A stretch of DNA of 23,637 nt, from the NCBI GenBank assembly GCA_003243255.1, contig QFQM01000062.1, forward strand, positions 1 through 23,637. The letters are read 5' to 3'. Made by a program: the position numbers and the translations under genes. Position 1 is the stretch's first letter. Each line of letters starts with the position of its first letter. The DNA is from Flavobacterium psychrophilum. Its GTDB lineage: Bacteria; Bacteroidota; Bacteroidia; Flavobacteriales; Flavobacteriaceae. Shown here piece after piece: positions 14,201 through 21,280 of the stretch. The notes below the pieces were generated by a model that was not told where the DNA came from, ran no database searches, and was given only the letters and a program-made list of their open reading frames with translations.

Positions 14201-16794
14201 TCCCCGGGATGCATCCATGCGGCCTTAGGCTGGCTCCTGAGATAGAAACCGAACCAATCCAAAAGCTTGTTGCGCAGATCCGCCTGATGTGCAGGATCTT
14301 CTAAGGAATGCCCCTCATCAGGGTATAACAGCATAATATGCTCTTTACCCAGGCGCCGCAGTGCAAAATACATTTGCATCGTCTGTTCCTTAACCACATG
14401 GTAATCTTCCTTTCCCGACCATCCGAGCAATGGTGTTGTGATACTGTCTGCACTGAATAAGGCAGAATTTTTAATATAGTCATCCATATTTCCGTATAAG
14501 GGCATCCCCATGCGCAGCTGGTCATGTTCATAACGCCAGTATAATGGCCCTTCCCAGATGCTTTTGGTAAGGTAGTCGGTGACCATATTTGAAATGCCGT
14601 CACCGGCCATCGCAGCTTTAAAGATTGGGGTCCGGGTGATGATGTACATGGCTTTATAACCTCCATGTGAATGGCCGATAAGCCCTATCCTTCCGGCATC
14701 GGCATAACCTTCACCTACCAACATGTTGACGGCACTTGTAACGCAGTCCACATTTGCCGGACCGGGATTACCCAGATCGGATTCAGTATCAGGAAGGAAG
14801 ACAATATATCCCTGAGCCAAGAGGTCGGGAATGTTAAAGCCAATGGATTCGGAAATTGATGGATTGATATGCGTGTGCAGGTTATGGGAAAGGTTTTCAT
14901 AGATATAAACCAGTACAGGGTATTTCCTGTTTTTGTCGAAGCCGGGTGGGTAATACACCAGGCTACCCAATTCTTTACCATTAACGCGCTTATAATACTT
15001 GATGGCTACCGATCCCCATTCGTGCCCTTTTTCATGCGTATTGCTCTCATAAATCCTTTGACATGTTTTATAAGGCTTTTCTATAATTTCAATGCATGGG
15101 GATGTCTTAAAATCCTCTTTTAGAAAGGCTACGGTTCCTGATGATGCCATCCTGGCCTGGCTGAGACGGAAAGGGCCAAAGGGCAGGTGAGTTTCTTTTC
15201 CGTCCTTTCCCATAAGGCTGTACCCTGTGGAGTAATCCTCTATAGATGTCTTAAAAAAAAGCAGCGGTTTATCCATATCTATTGTTCGGGCATAACTGCC
15301 GCCGTACCTGCCGGGCTTATGTTCATAACAGGAGGGGGCTATCTGGTATTGCAGCTTTTTAGCCCTGCCATGGGTAAGCCTTCGCACCTGGAGCTTTTCG
15401 GTTGCGATGGCCCACCAGTCAAATTCATCCCTGAAGAAAATCCATTTTTCATCTTTGGAAAAATACACCAGGTCAATCGGAACCTTCTCTTTGTGCACAT
15501 CATCCTCCGGTTTTGATACGGTGACTCCTGCATGAGCACCCAATGCCATAGCCTTACCGGTTTTGTGTGAGTACAGGTGCCAGTCACCTTCCTTAAAGTA
15601 CACAACGAATCCGCCTTTGGGAGAGGCTAACAGCATAAGTTCGTTTCCCGGAATCCCCGTTATGAGTTTCGTTGTGGTGCCCTTTATGATATCACGACAG
15701 TATATATCCCGTACTGCTTCTTTAGCGGTCTGGGGCTCCTTTGCAAATTTATCCCATTGCAGCAGGTATTTTGCGTCTGTGGAGAGGCACATAAAAGGCA
15801 TGCCTTGTGCGGAGAGCTGTTCAAAAGTTTTTTCGGCAGGATCCCAGCGAAAAAGTAAGCTTTGGTTTTCTTTTGGCCCGTTACTATTTCGTATAGGATA
15901 AAGACGCTTATCGGCTGCGTGCCATACTTCGGCAAGTTCATTGCGATCTCCATCCACTGGCGATGGGGCGTAAAGCAAATATGCTTTACCATCCTGCGCA
16001 ATATGCATACCACCAGGGTTAAGTGTCCATGCGGCAAAAGTTCCCCGGATCTCCTTGTTCAAAATGTAACTTTTGCCTTTGGCACAATCATAATAAAGGG
16101 CACTGTTGCCCGTAATGTCTTCGGCATTGCAGGTACTAAGAAGCCCGATTCCCTGGTCGTCCCAGATAAGAAGCCCTTGATTCTGATATGCCTCGCTATA
16201 TACAGATGTTTTCGAAAAGGCTTTCAGATCCACTACTTCGAGCACACTTGCGCTGCCTTTCATCGCCCAGTAGGCCAGCCGGTCCCCTTTTGGAGATTGC
16301 TCAAAACTTATGATGCTGTCGCACCTGAGAAGTTCACCACCAGACTCATTGATAAGCTTAAGGCTTTTGTCGGAACCCGCAACGATGATCCTGCTGCCAT
16401 CCAGCGTATAGGCAAACCTGCTGATGTGAGGGTAGGCCAGCAGTGTACCTGTTTTCAGGTTACGGACACGCAGAATATTATCGCTGCCCAAAGCGCTGAA
16501 GGTATTTTTACCGAATGCGCCGTTCTGTGCGAAAGGAAAGGAATAAGTCCGGCCTGTGTGGGTATTTTTGACAAACAGGCTGTCAACCCCATTTCCGTAC
16601 ATCAGGTAATAGGGGCACCATTGTCCATCGGATGAGATGTCGCGCAGGGTCACAGTACTCCATTTACCATAATCCCCTGCAATAAGGGGTTTTTTAGCCT
16701 GTGCCAAAACCGGCGAGAGCCACAGCAGGTAAATACAGCTAAAAAAAGCGCCTATTGTATAAATTTTACTACTATAAAACATATCATTGTGCAT
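14197..16794 (-). CDS. S9 (prolyl oligopeptidase) family serine peptidase, exported
   Basis: An 865-residue protein with a signal peptide (IGAFFSCIYLLWLSPVLAQA; start at 16794 or at the ATG four codons later). The first 600 residues are strand-rich with WD/propeller-like blades (for example GDRLAYWAMKGSASVLEVVD, SKDEKWIFFRDEFDWW), the gating propeller of S9 enzymes. The alpha/beta-hydrolase domain carries the catalytic triad: S709 in GLIGHSHGGYKA, D797 in WSGKEDYHV and H829 in PDEGHSLED. Such enzymes cut short, often proline-containing, peptides in the periplasm. Its ATG overlaps the stop of the truncated SusD gene (TAATG), so it was the downstream partner in a SusD-containing operon. It converges on the DUF6520-like peptide genes. 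A link to peptide uptake or turnover is plausible but inferred. Confidence 0.92.
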   Translation of the reverse strand: MHNDMFYSSKIYTIGAFFSCIYLLWLSPVLAQAKKPLIAGDYGKWSTVTLRDISSDGQWCPYYLMYGNGVDSLFVKNTHTGRTYSFPFAQNGAFGKNTFSALGSDNILRVRNLKTGTLLAYPHISRFAYTLDGSRIIVAGSDKSLKLINESGGELLRCDSIISFEQSPKGDRLAYWAMKGSASVLEVVDLKAFSKTSVYSEAYQNQGLLIWDDQGIGLLSTCNAEDITGNSALYYDCAKGKSYILNKEIRGTFAAWTLNPGGMHIAQDGKAYLLYAPSPVDGDRNELAEVWHAADKRLYPIRNSNGPKENQSLLFRWDPAEKTFEQLSAQGMPFMCLSTDAKYLLQWDKFAKEPQTAKEAVRDIYCRDIIKGTTTKLITGIPGNELMLLASPKGGFVVYFKEGDWHLYSHKTGKAMALGAHAGVTVSKPEDDVHKEKVPIDLVYFSKDEKWIFFRDEFDWWAIATEKLQVRRLTHGRAKKLQYQIAPSCYEHKPGRYGGSYARTIDMDKPLLFFKTSIEDYSTGYSLMGKDGKETHLPFGPFRLSQARMASSGTVAFLKEDFKTSPCIEIIEKPYKTCQRIYESNTHEKGHEWGSVAIKYYKRVNGKELGSLVYYPPGFDKNRKYPVLVYIYENLSHNLHTHINPSISESIGFNIPDLLAQGYIVFLPDTESDLGNPGPANVDCVTSAVNMLVGEGYADAGRIGLIGHSHGGYKAMYIITRTPIFKAAMAGDGISNMVTDYLTKSIWEGPLYWRYEHDQLRMGMPLYGNMDDYIKNSALFSADSITTPLLGWSGKEDYHVVKEQTMQMYFALRRLGKEHIMLLYPDEGHSLEDPAHQADLRNKLLDWFGFYLRSQPKAAWMHPGE

Positions 16795-17597
16795 TAATAA
16801 CCAGGGTTCTGCGGTGCAAGATTAGGGTTGGTTAATAGCTCCGTCTGCGGTATAGGGAGCAGTCGATCATTAGTGTCCCAGCCCAGCTTTACAGGGGTTA
16901 GCGCCTTGTCGAGGTTTCCTGTCCGTTTCAGGTCAAAGAAGCGATGGCCGTGCTCAGAGAAAAATTCCACACGCCTTTCCTTTTGGATCGCTTCCAGTAT
17001 TTCCACACTGGTAGTTGCAGGTGAATCACTAAGCCCGGCGCTGTGACGTATAAAATTCAGGTCCTCCAGCGCTTCTGCAAGCCTGCCCAATTGTGCATTG
17101 GCTTCAGCCCTGATGAGGTATTGTTCTGAAAGCCTGAAGACGATCGAATATTCCATTGAGGAAGCGGTCAGGGTATTTTCCCTGTATTTGTCAGGATGGT
17201 ACCAGGTGCCGTTTTCATTCGAAACGGCTTTGGTCCACAAGGCCTTCCTTATATCGTTAGCCTCAAATGCGTCCATCAGCCCCGGGCTGAGCGCCAACAG
17301 TGGCGGAGGGGCTGTCACAAAGATAAAGTTGGATGCTTCCAGGGTATTCTGCCCGGACAGGGCAGGATGGAACTGCCATATTGTTGTAGTTGCTTCTTTA
17401 AGGAATACCTTGCCAGCATCAGGCTCCCACGGATAGGTTGCAGTGTCATGTATGAGCAGGGAAGCATTGGCAGCTGCCTGCTCCCACATACCGTTATAGA
17501 GCGCAACCCTTGCCAGTAGCTTTAATATCTGTGGTAAAGTCACTAAAACTATATCCATAAGTAATTTTAGACCGTGCTTTAAAATTTTGTTAAGCAC
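16794..17597 (-). pseudogene. 5'-truncated SusD/RagB family outer-membrane lipoprotein
   Basis: The frame runs 267 codons from a GTG, but recognisable SusD sequence starts only at about 17519 (LLARVALYNGMWEQAAANAS). It then runs to the typical end (RLLPIPQTELLTNPNLAPQ, NPGY). The conserved C-terminal blocks RLSEQYLIRAEANAQLGRL and IQKERRVEFFSEHGHRFFDL are intact. Full SusD proteins have about 450-550 residues with a lipoprotein signal peptide and binding lobe; here the N-terminal half, the signal peptide and the partner SusC/RagA gene are all missing. The first 26 codons are unrelated sequence. So this is a deletion or recombination remnant and not expected to reach the outer membrane. The stop overlaps the start of the S9 peptidase (TAATG), whose expression may have depended on the lost upstream promoter. 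Confidence 0.8.
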
Positions 17598-17664
17598 CTT
17601 GAAATAAATATCGTTAGTTTTTAATTTCGTGACGCGATCAACCTAACATACCATTTTTTTTTAT

Positions 17665-17690
17665 ACCCTTCTTCGGAAGGGTTTTTTATT
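17665..17690. terminator. Bidirectional terminator with UUCG tetraloop
   Basis: ACCCTTC (17665-17671) and GAAGGGT (17676-17682) enclose TTCG, forming the very stable C(UUCG)G tetraloop. Ts follow on the plus strand (17682-17687). A run of nine Ts before it gives a U tract, after an intervening ATA, on the minus side as well. It ends the minus-strand gene at 17703 about 20 bases away. Confidence 0.75.
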
Positions 17691-17702
17691 TACGGTTACT
17701 TA

Positions 17703-18053
17703 TCATTTTAAAAGCCCTTTTAGCACAGGCTTCACTTCAGAGGAGTATTGATTTAGAAATCGTACACATCTAAATTTTCGAACAATATTCAGAGTCTTAT
17801 ATTCCCGATAAGCATTCTTTGAAAGATACCGTTCCCGGTCGATTTTAATTTTGTCCAGATAGCAATTAAAAGTAACGTCTTTAAAAATCTGTTTATTTTG
17901 GTATCCGTTATCAATATATTTGGAGATTGCCGACTCTAAAAAATCTGATAAAACTGAAGCCTTTTTGTAAGCAATGAGCAGTTGTTTGTTTACCGTGTAT
18001 GTTACGCAAACATATAAGCATATTGATACTGCAAGTGAAAGGAGATAAATCAT
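17703..18053 (-). CDS. Small single-span membrane-anchored protein of unknown function
   Basis: 116 residues from an ATG at 18053. An N-terminal hydrophobic segment (about residues 2-20, YLLSLAVSICLYVCVTYTV) is either an uncleaved anchor or a signal peptide. The rest is basic and helical (LLIAYKKASVLSDFLESAIS, KIKIDRERYLSKNAYREYK, VRFLNQYSSEVKPVLKGLLK). I do not recognise it. It ends at a tetraloop terminator. Its size, AT-rich composition and place in a stretch of small genes beside an RHS toxin piece would fit an orphan immunity gene, but nothing in the protein shows that directly. Confidence 0.65.
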   Translation of the reverse strand: MIYLLSLAVSICLYVCVTYTVNKQLLIAYKKASVLSDFLESAISKYIDNGYQNKQIFKDVTFNCYLDKIKIDRERYLSKNAYREYKTLNIVRKFRCVRFLNQYSSEVKPVLKGLLK

Positions 18054-18147
18054 GGCATTTGTTATCCAGATTTTTTCCGAATATTACAAAGCTGCGTAAT
18101 TTTCTCTTGGAAATGTTATAGCATTATACCCAAACTGTCGTGATTAG

Positions 18148-18275
18148 CATTCCATCGACTTTTATGCATTCTTTACTGAAAATGTTCTGGAGTTTATTTT
18201 ATATTAATACGTTTGCCTACATACAACAAATCCCCACTATTGATGGGGATTTGGAATATACTATGTATGCAAGAA
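18148..18275. repeat. Hairpin-bearing repeat, copy A
   Basis: Shares with copy B a leading part (ATCGACTTTTATGCATTC here, GTCGACTTTTATTCATTC in B, then TTTACTGAAAA and ACGTTTGCC) and the hairpin CAAATCCCCA (18227-18236) / TGGGGATTTG (18244-18253) followed by GAATA. It diverges after about 18270, where the ACTGGGGGG tail of B and C is lost. It appears to be the most decayed copy. Confidence 0.6.
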
Positions 18276-18379
18276 GCATTTGGGACGTACGACTTGCAGA
18301 TGCAAGATAATCTTCATAAACGTAAAATGTACCTATAGGATTACGCTTAAAATATTGTAAGATTTTCTTGTAAAAAAAT

Positions 18380-18402
18380 AAACCCTGCTAGTAGCAGGGT
18401 TT
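18380..18402 (-). terminator. Orphan minus-facing terminator
   Basis: Stem AAACCCTGC / GCAGGGTTT (18380-18388 with 18394-18402), loop TAGTA. On the minus strand ATTTTTTTACAAG follows. No minus-strand gene is recognised just to its right. Confidence 0.55.
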
Positions 18403-18592
18403 ACCAAACTTAATTCTTTAAATGAGTCCCCGGCAGAAAATGGAAACTTACTTCCATTATTTACCAAATAAATACATTTTTTTACCTTTACGAAAATACC
18501 TCATTTACACGGATTTAATGTTGCAGGATTTTACATCATTCGTTATAAAATCATTTGCTATCTTTTAAGCCCTCTTCGGATAGAATTATTGT

Positions 18593-18740
18593 GCCATTCG
18601 TCGACTTTTATTCATTCTTTACTGAAAAGATTTTCGGTGCTATTTTAATTTACTACGTTTGCCCCAAACATAACAAATCCCCATTACTAATGGGGATTTG
18701 GAATACACTATTTCTACATTATGACACTGGGGGGCAGATG
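18593..18740. repeat. Hairpin-bearing repeat, copy B
   Basis: Contains the stem CAAATCCCCATT (18674-18685) / AATGGGGATTTG (18689-18700), then GAATACACTATTTCTACATT and ATGACACTGGGGGG. The tail from GAATACA to the G run matches copy C almost base for base, and the head matches copy A. After the G run comes ATGTCAAATGCAGCACGAAA and a stop, a 7-codon stub in the position where copy C carries the RHS reading frame. Confidence 0.7.
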
Positions 18741-18850
18741 TCAAATGCAGCACGAAAATAGCCTCATATAGTAAAAAAAAATTTATAAGATTTTACTCTA
18801 TGTTTTTTGAAATTTTACAAACATGGATCATTTTACAAACTGATCTAAAT

Positions 18851-18877
18851 TAAAAAACCCCGCCAAAAGACGAGGTT
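18851..18877 (-). terminator. Second orphan minus-facing terminator
   Basis: On the minus strand AACCTCGTC pairs with GGCGGGGTT (two G-U pairs, positions 18877-18856) around TTTT and is followed by TTTTAATTT. The plus-strand form is mispaired, so it works leftwards. It has no recognised gene upstream. Confidence 0.5.
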
Positions 18878-18999
18878 CAGAATAACTAATATTTAGGTGC
18901 ATTTAGCAGTATTTAAATGTACTGATTTTTACGCTAACTGATTTATGTTTTGGATATTAAGATTTATACTTCAGGTTTGAAGCAGCACTATTACCATCT

Positions 19000-19254
19000 A
19001 TGACTAAAGAAGAACTTCACAACAGCATACATATCGTTGCAACTTCGATGGATCCTAAAGAAATCCAAAAACACAGAGCAATTATAAATACGTTTCTCAC
19101 TGAAAAATCATTACATGATTCCGACCTTGTACAAGATTGGAATAAACTTGTGGATACCAGGGTAGGTGAGGCAGCCCGGAATTTAGATTCACCAAACATA
19201 TCAGCAAAACTCAACCATATCTCTTCGATTATTGATATACTTGGGCTTTTGTAA
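19000..19254 (+). CDS. Small helical protein of unknown function
   Basis: 84 residues, soluble and mostly helical (MTKEELHNSIHIVATSMDPK, EIQKHRAIINTFLTEKSLHD, ISAKLNHISSIIDILGLL), with no signal peptide, cysteine or known motif. It stands alone between orphan terminators and a plus-facing hairpin about 115 bases downstream. No clear promoter box or ribosome-binding site was found upstream. I do not recognise it. Composition looks genuinely coding. Location in the RHS-flanking patch makes an orphan immunity protein one possibility. Confidence 0.55.
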   Translation: MTKEELHNSIHIVATSMDPKEIQKHRAIINTFLTEKSLHDSDLVQDWNKLVDTRVGEAARNLDSPNISAKLNHISSIIDILGLL

Positions 19255-19370
19255 ATACGGCCGATTTTACTATAACGACGATAGAATTAAAATTTTACAA
19301 AAGTCATGTAAAATGGTGTAGCACTTTTGTATTATCTATGCTGTAACTTAGTGATGTAAGTTTCTCAGAG

Positions 19371-19415
19371 ATAAGCGGCGACCTTTGTTATTTTGGTTCC
19401 GCCGCTTATTTTATT
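19371..19415 (+). terminator. Terminator with long loop at the end of the converging genes
   Basis: Perfect 10-bp stem ATAAGCGGCG (19371-19380) / CGCCGCTTAT (19400-19409), loop of 19 bases, then TTTATTTG. Plus orientation. The stop codon of the minus-strand gene starting at 19644 abuts it. Confidence 0.65.
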
Positions 19416-19644
19416 TGTTCTCCCAATTTTGCAATACGATGTCAGGCGGTATCAAACCTAGCTGTTTAGTAGCTTTAATAAGCCGGAAATTTTGTGAGGG
19501 ATCAGCATAGCACCATACTTCAAAAGTGCCTTCCAATTCCTTAATTTGCAGGTTCTCAAAAATTTCCCCTGATTCGGTTTCACGGCCAATTATAAAGTCC
19601 CAGTAATAGTCTTTAAGAAATTGCGCTTCTGAGCGTGTATACAT
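19411..19644 (-). CDS. Small protein of unknown function
   Basis: 77 residues from the ATG at 19644 (MYTRSEAQFLKDYYWDFIIG...). The frame is open for 38 more codons upstream, but that part runs through a terminator hairpin, so the internal start is preferred. The protein looks soluble: aromatic-rich at the start, then ENLQIKELEGTFEVWCYADP, and LIKATKQLGLIPPDIVLQNW at the end. No known motif. It begins 26 bases after the hairpin at 19670-19693 and ends against the hairpin at 19371-19409, so it forms its own unit. An immunity-type role is possible by location only. Confidence 0.6.
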   Translation of the reverse strand: MYTRSEAQFLKDYYWDFIIGRETESGEIFENLQIKELEGTFEVWCYADPSQNFRLIKATKQLGLIPPDIVLQNWENK

Positions 19645-19664
19645 AATAACAATGCTTTTAGATA

Positions 19665-19693
19665 ATAAAAAATCCCCGCATTCACGGGGATTT
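19665..19693 (-). terminator. Terminator of the short cysteine-rich ORF
   Basis: Stem AAATCCCCG (19670-19678) / CGGGGATTT (19685-19693), 6-base loop. On the minus strand TTTTTTATT follows. The stop codon of the 66-residue ORF (19682-19684) lies in its loop. Confidence 0.65.
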
Positions 19694-19882
19694 CTTGCAA
19701 TAACCACAGTATTCAATACTGCAATTTCCAACCACTTCAAATGTAGTACAAGGGTCATGTATATACTTATGACATTTATCGCTGCTGTTGCAAAATTTTA
19801 CGTGAAGCAACAAGGGTAGAATACCATCTTTTGTATTCCACTGTCGGTTACCAGAGAGGTAGATTAGTTGAAAAAATAACAA
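19682..19882 (-). CDS. Short cysteine-rich ORF, 66 residues or fewer
   Basis: The open frame starts at 19882, at the edge of repeat copy C, and ends in the loop of a terminator hairpin. The C-terminal half has six cysteines in about 35 residues (KFCNSSDKCHKYIHDPC and VVGNCSIEYCGYCKKSP). The N-terminal part is less gene-like and the true start could be internal. There is no clear signal peptide. A stop codon fused to a terminator is common for small peptide genes, which favours a real transcript. I do not recognise it; it could be a small secreted or metal-binding peptide, or a gene remnant. Confidence 0.4.
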   Translation of the reverse strand: MLFFQLIYLSGNRQWNTKDGILPLLLHVKFCNSSDKCHKYIHDPCTTFEVVGNCSIEYCGYCKKSP

Positions 19883-19940
19883 ATCCCCATCAAGATGGGG
19901 ATTTGGAATACATTATTTCTGCATTATGGCACTGGGGGGT
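19875..19940. repeat. Hairpin-bearing repeat, copy C, fused to the RHS reading frame
   Basis: Stem CAAATCCCCAT (19880-19890) / ATGGGGATTTG (19895-19905), loop CAAG, then GAATACATTATTTCTGCATT and ATGGCACTGGGGGG. The tail matches copy B with a few substitutions. Directly after the G run, RHS-type coding sequence begins in mid-protein, so the repeat marks the junction of a rearrangement. Confidence 0.7.
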
Positions 19941-19945
19941 ATAAA

Positions 19946-21232
19946 ATGAATACAACTGAAGAGTTTAAAGATGGTGATGGTAAAATTATATTGAAAAGGA
20001 CATTTAATTTATCAGTTGGTATAGTTTCCCTTAGTACCTATTACGTTTATGATCAGTATGGAAACCTTGCCTATGTATTGCCCCCCCTTTCGTCCGCAAC
20101 ACTTTCTGACGGTAATTGTTATCAATACAAATATGATGACAGGAACAGAGTTGTCGAAAAAAGAATTCCTGGAAAGCAATGGGAATATATTGTGTATGAC
20201 GCTCAGGACAGGATAGTAGCTAACGGACCTGTATATTCTCCTTTTGGTACCGGTGAAGAAGGGTGGATTTATAATTTGTATGATGCATTTGGCCGTCTTA
20301 GCATATCTGGATGGTATCCTGCTGCCGGAATAAATTCGACAATACGTGCCACTCTTCAAAACAGTAATAGTGCTGTAACAAACGTCACGCGTTACAATCT
20401 CGCAGGTTCGACCACCATTGATGGAGTAAGTGTGGATTATAGTTTACCGCAAAATTATTCACTTCCAGCGGGCTTTAAGCTGCTTAAAATTAATTATTAC
20501 GACAATTATAAATATGCAGGATCACCAGGAAATCCTCCTTTTCTTAGTATCGAAGGTCAATCTGTGGCAGCAGTTGTAACAGGCCTGCCAACCGGTTCAT
20601 GGACAAGAATTCCAACTATCGCATCAGAAACAAAAAACGAGGTTTCGTATACGATGTATGATAGTAAGGGAAGGGTAATACGTAACCGAACAACAAACTA
20701 CTTGGGTGGATATCACACGATAAGTAACAAGCTTGACTTCGATGGTTCGTTAGTTTATACCGTAACAAGCAACAGGCGCACTTCTTTGGCAAATGTATAC
20801 ACAACCAGGGAAGATTTCACGTATACAGCGCAAGATAGATTATTGAGCCACACCTTTAAAATAGGAACCTTGACTACCCAGTTGATGTCATATAATACTT
20901 ATAATGAGCTTGGGCAGCCAACGAGAAAAAATGTGGGAGGTACAGATATCACAGGAGCAGCTGCACTGCAAAAAGTAGATTATAAATATAACATCAGGGG
21001 GTGGCTAACAGAAATCAATGATACAGGAGACTTGGCTTTACCCAACGACCCACAGGATCTTTTTGCTTTTAAGATAAGTTATGAAGAGGTTACAGGTCAG
21101 ACTATGAATGGCAGCGTTAAACCTTTATATAACGGTAATATTTCAGAAAGTATCTGGCGTACTCCAAGCGACAACATTAAAAGGGCATATGGCTATTCAG
21201 ACTATTCACAAAATCAGCTAACGGGAGCATAG
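19946..21232 (+). pseudogene. RHS/YD-repeat protein, N-terminally truncated front part, ended by an in-frame amber codon
   Basis: From the ATG at 19946 the frame enters the middle of a Bacteroidota RHS-type protein (MNTTEEFKDGDGKIILKRTF, YYVYDQYGNLAYVLPPLSSA, YQYKYDDRNRVVEKRIPGK, WEYIVYDAQDRIVANGPV). Full-length relatives have several hundred residues before this point, including an export signal and usually a DUF6443-type region; none is present. Strand repeats with Y-D-x-x-G-R motifs continue (LYDAFGRLSISGW, YTMYDSKGRVIRNRT, NTYNELGQPTRKNVGG, YKYNIRGWLTEIND). The frame stops at TAG 21230-21232 and the same frame carries on without interruption as YYIPTASVPVRNSYNEVVSY. So a single substitution separates this piece from the rest. 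The RHS shell normally encloses a toxin tip until delivery. Without an N-terminus it is probably an orphan cassette. Confidence 0.8.
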
Positions 21233-21280
21233 TATTATATACCGACGGCAAGCGTTCCCGTACGTAATTCTTATAATGAA

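Larger units (their letters stand above)
18054..18999. other. Long gene-poor AT-rich stretch with repeats and minus-facing terminators
   Basis: No convincing protein-coding gene was found. The stretch contains repeat copies A and B and two hairpins whose U tracts face left, although no minus-strand gene lies just upstream of either. That pattern suggests that genes between the repeats have decayed or been lost, leaving their terminators. Confidence 0.5.

Noticed and set aside
15862..16635. Plus-strand open frame of 257 codons
   Set aside because: It lies antisense to the well-supported S9 peptidase and has no recognisable domain; long antisense frames are common in GC-balanced genes.
18555..18761. 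Open frame of 68 codons over repeat copy B
   Set aside because: It reads through the hairpin and the repeat tail, and the part shared with copy C (MGIWNTLFLHY) arises from the repeat and not from a conserved protein.
19645..19758. N-terminal extension of the 77-residue gene
   Set aside because: It would be translated from the stem of the terminator that ends the preceding unit.
18227..19905. Possible CRISPR array from repeated hairpins
   Set aside because: Only three copies with unequal spacing of hundreds of bases, imperfect repeats and no cas genes.
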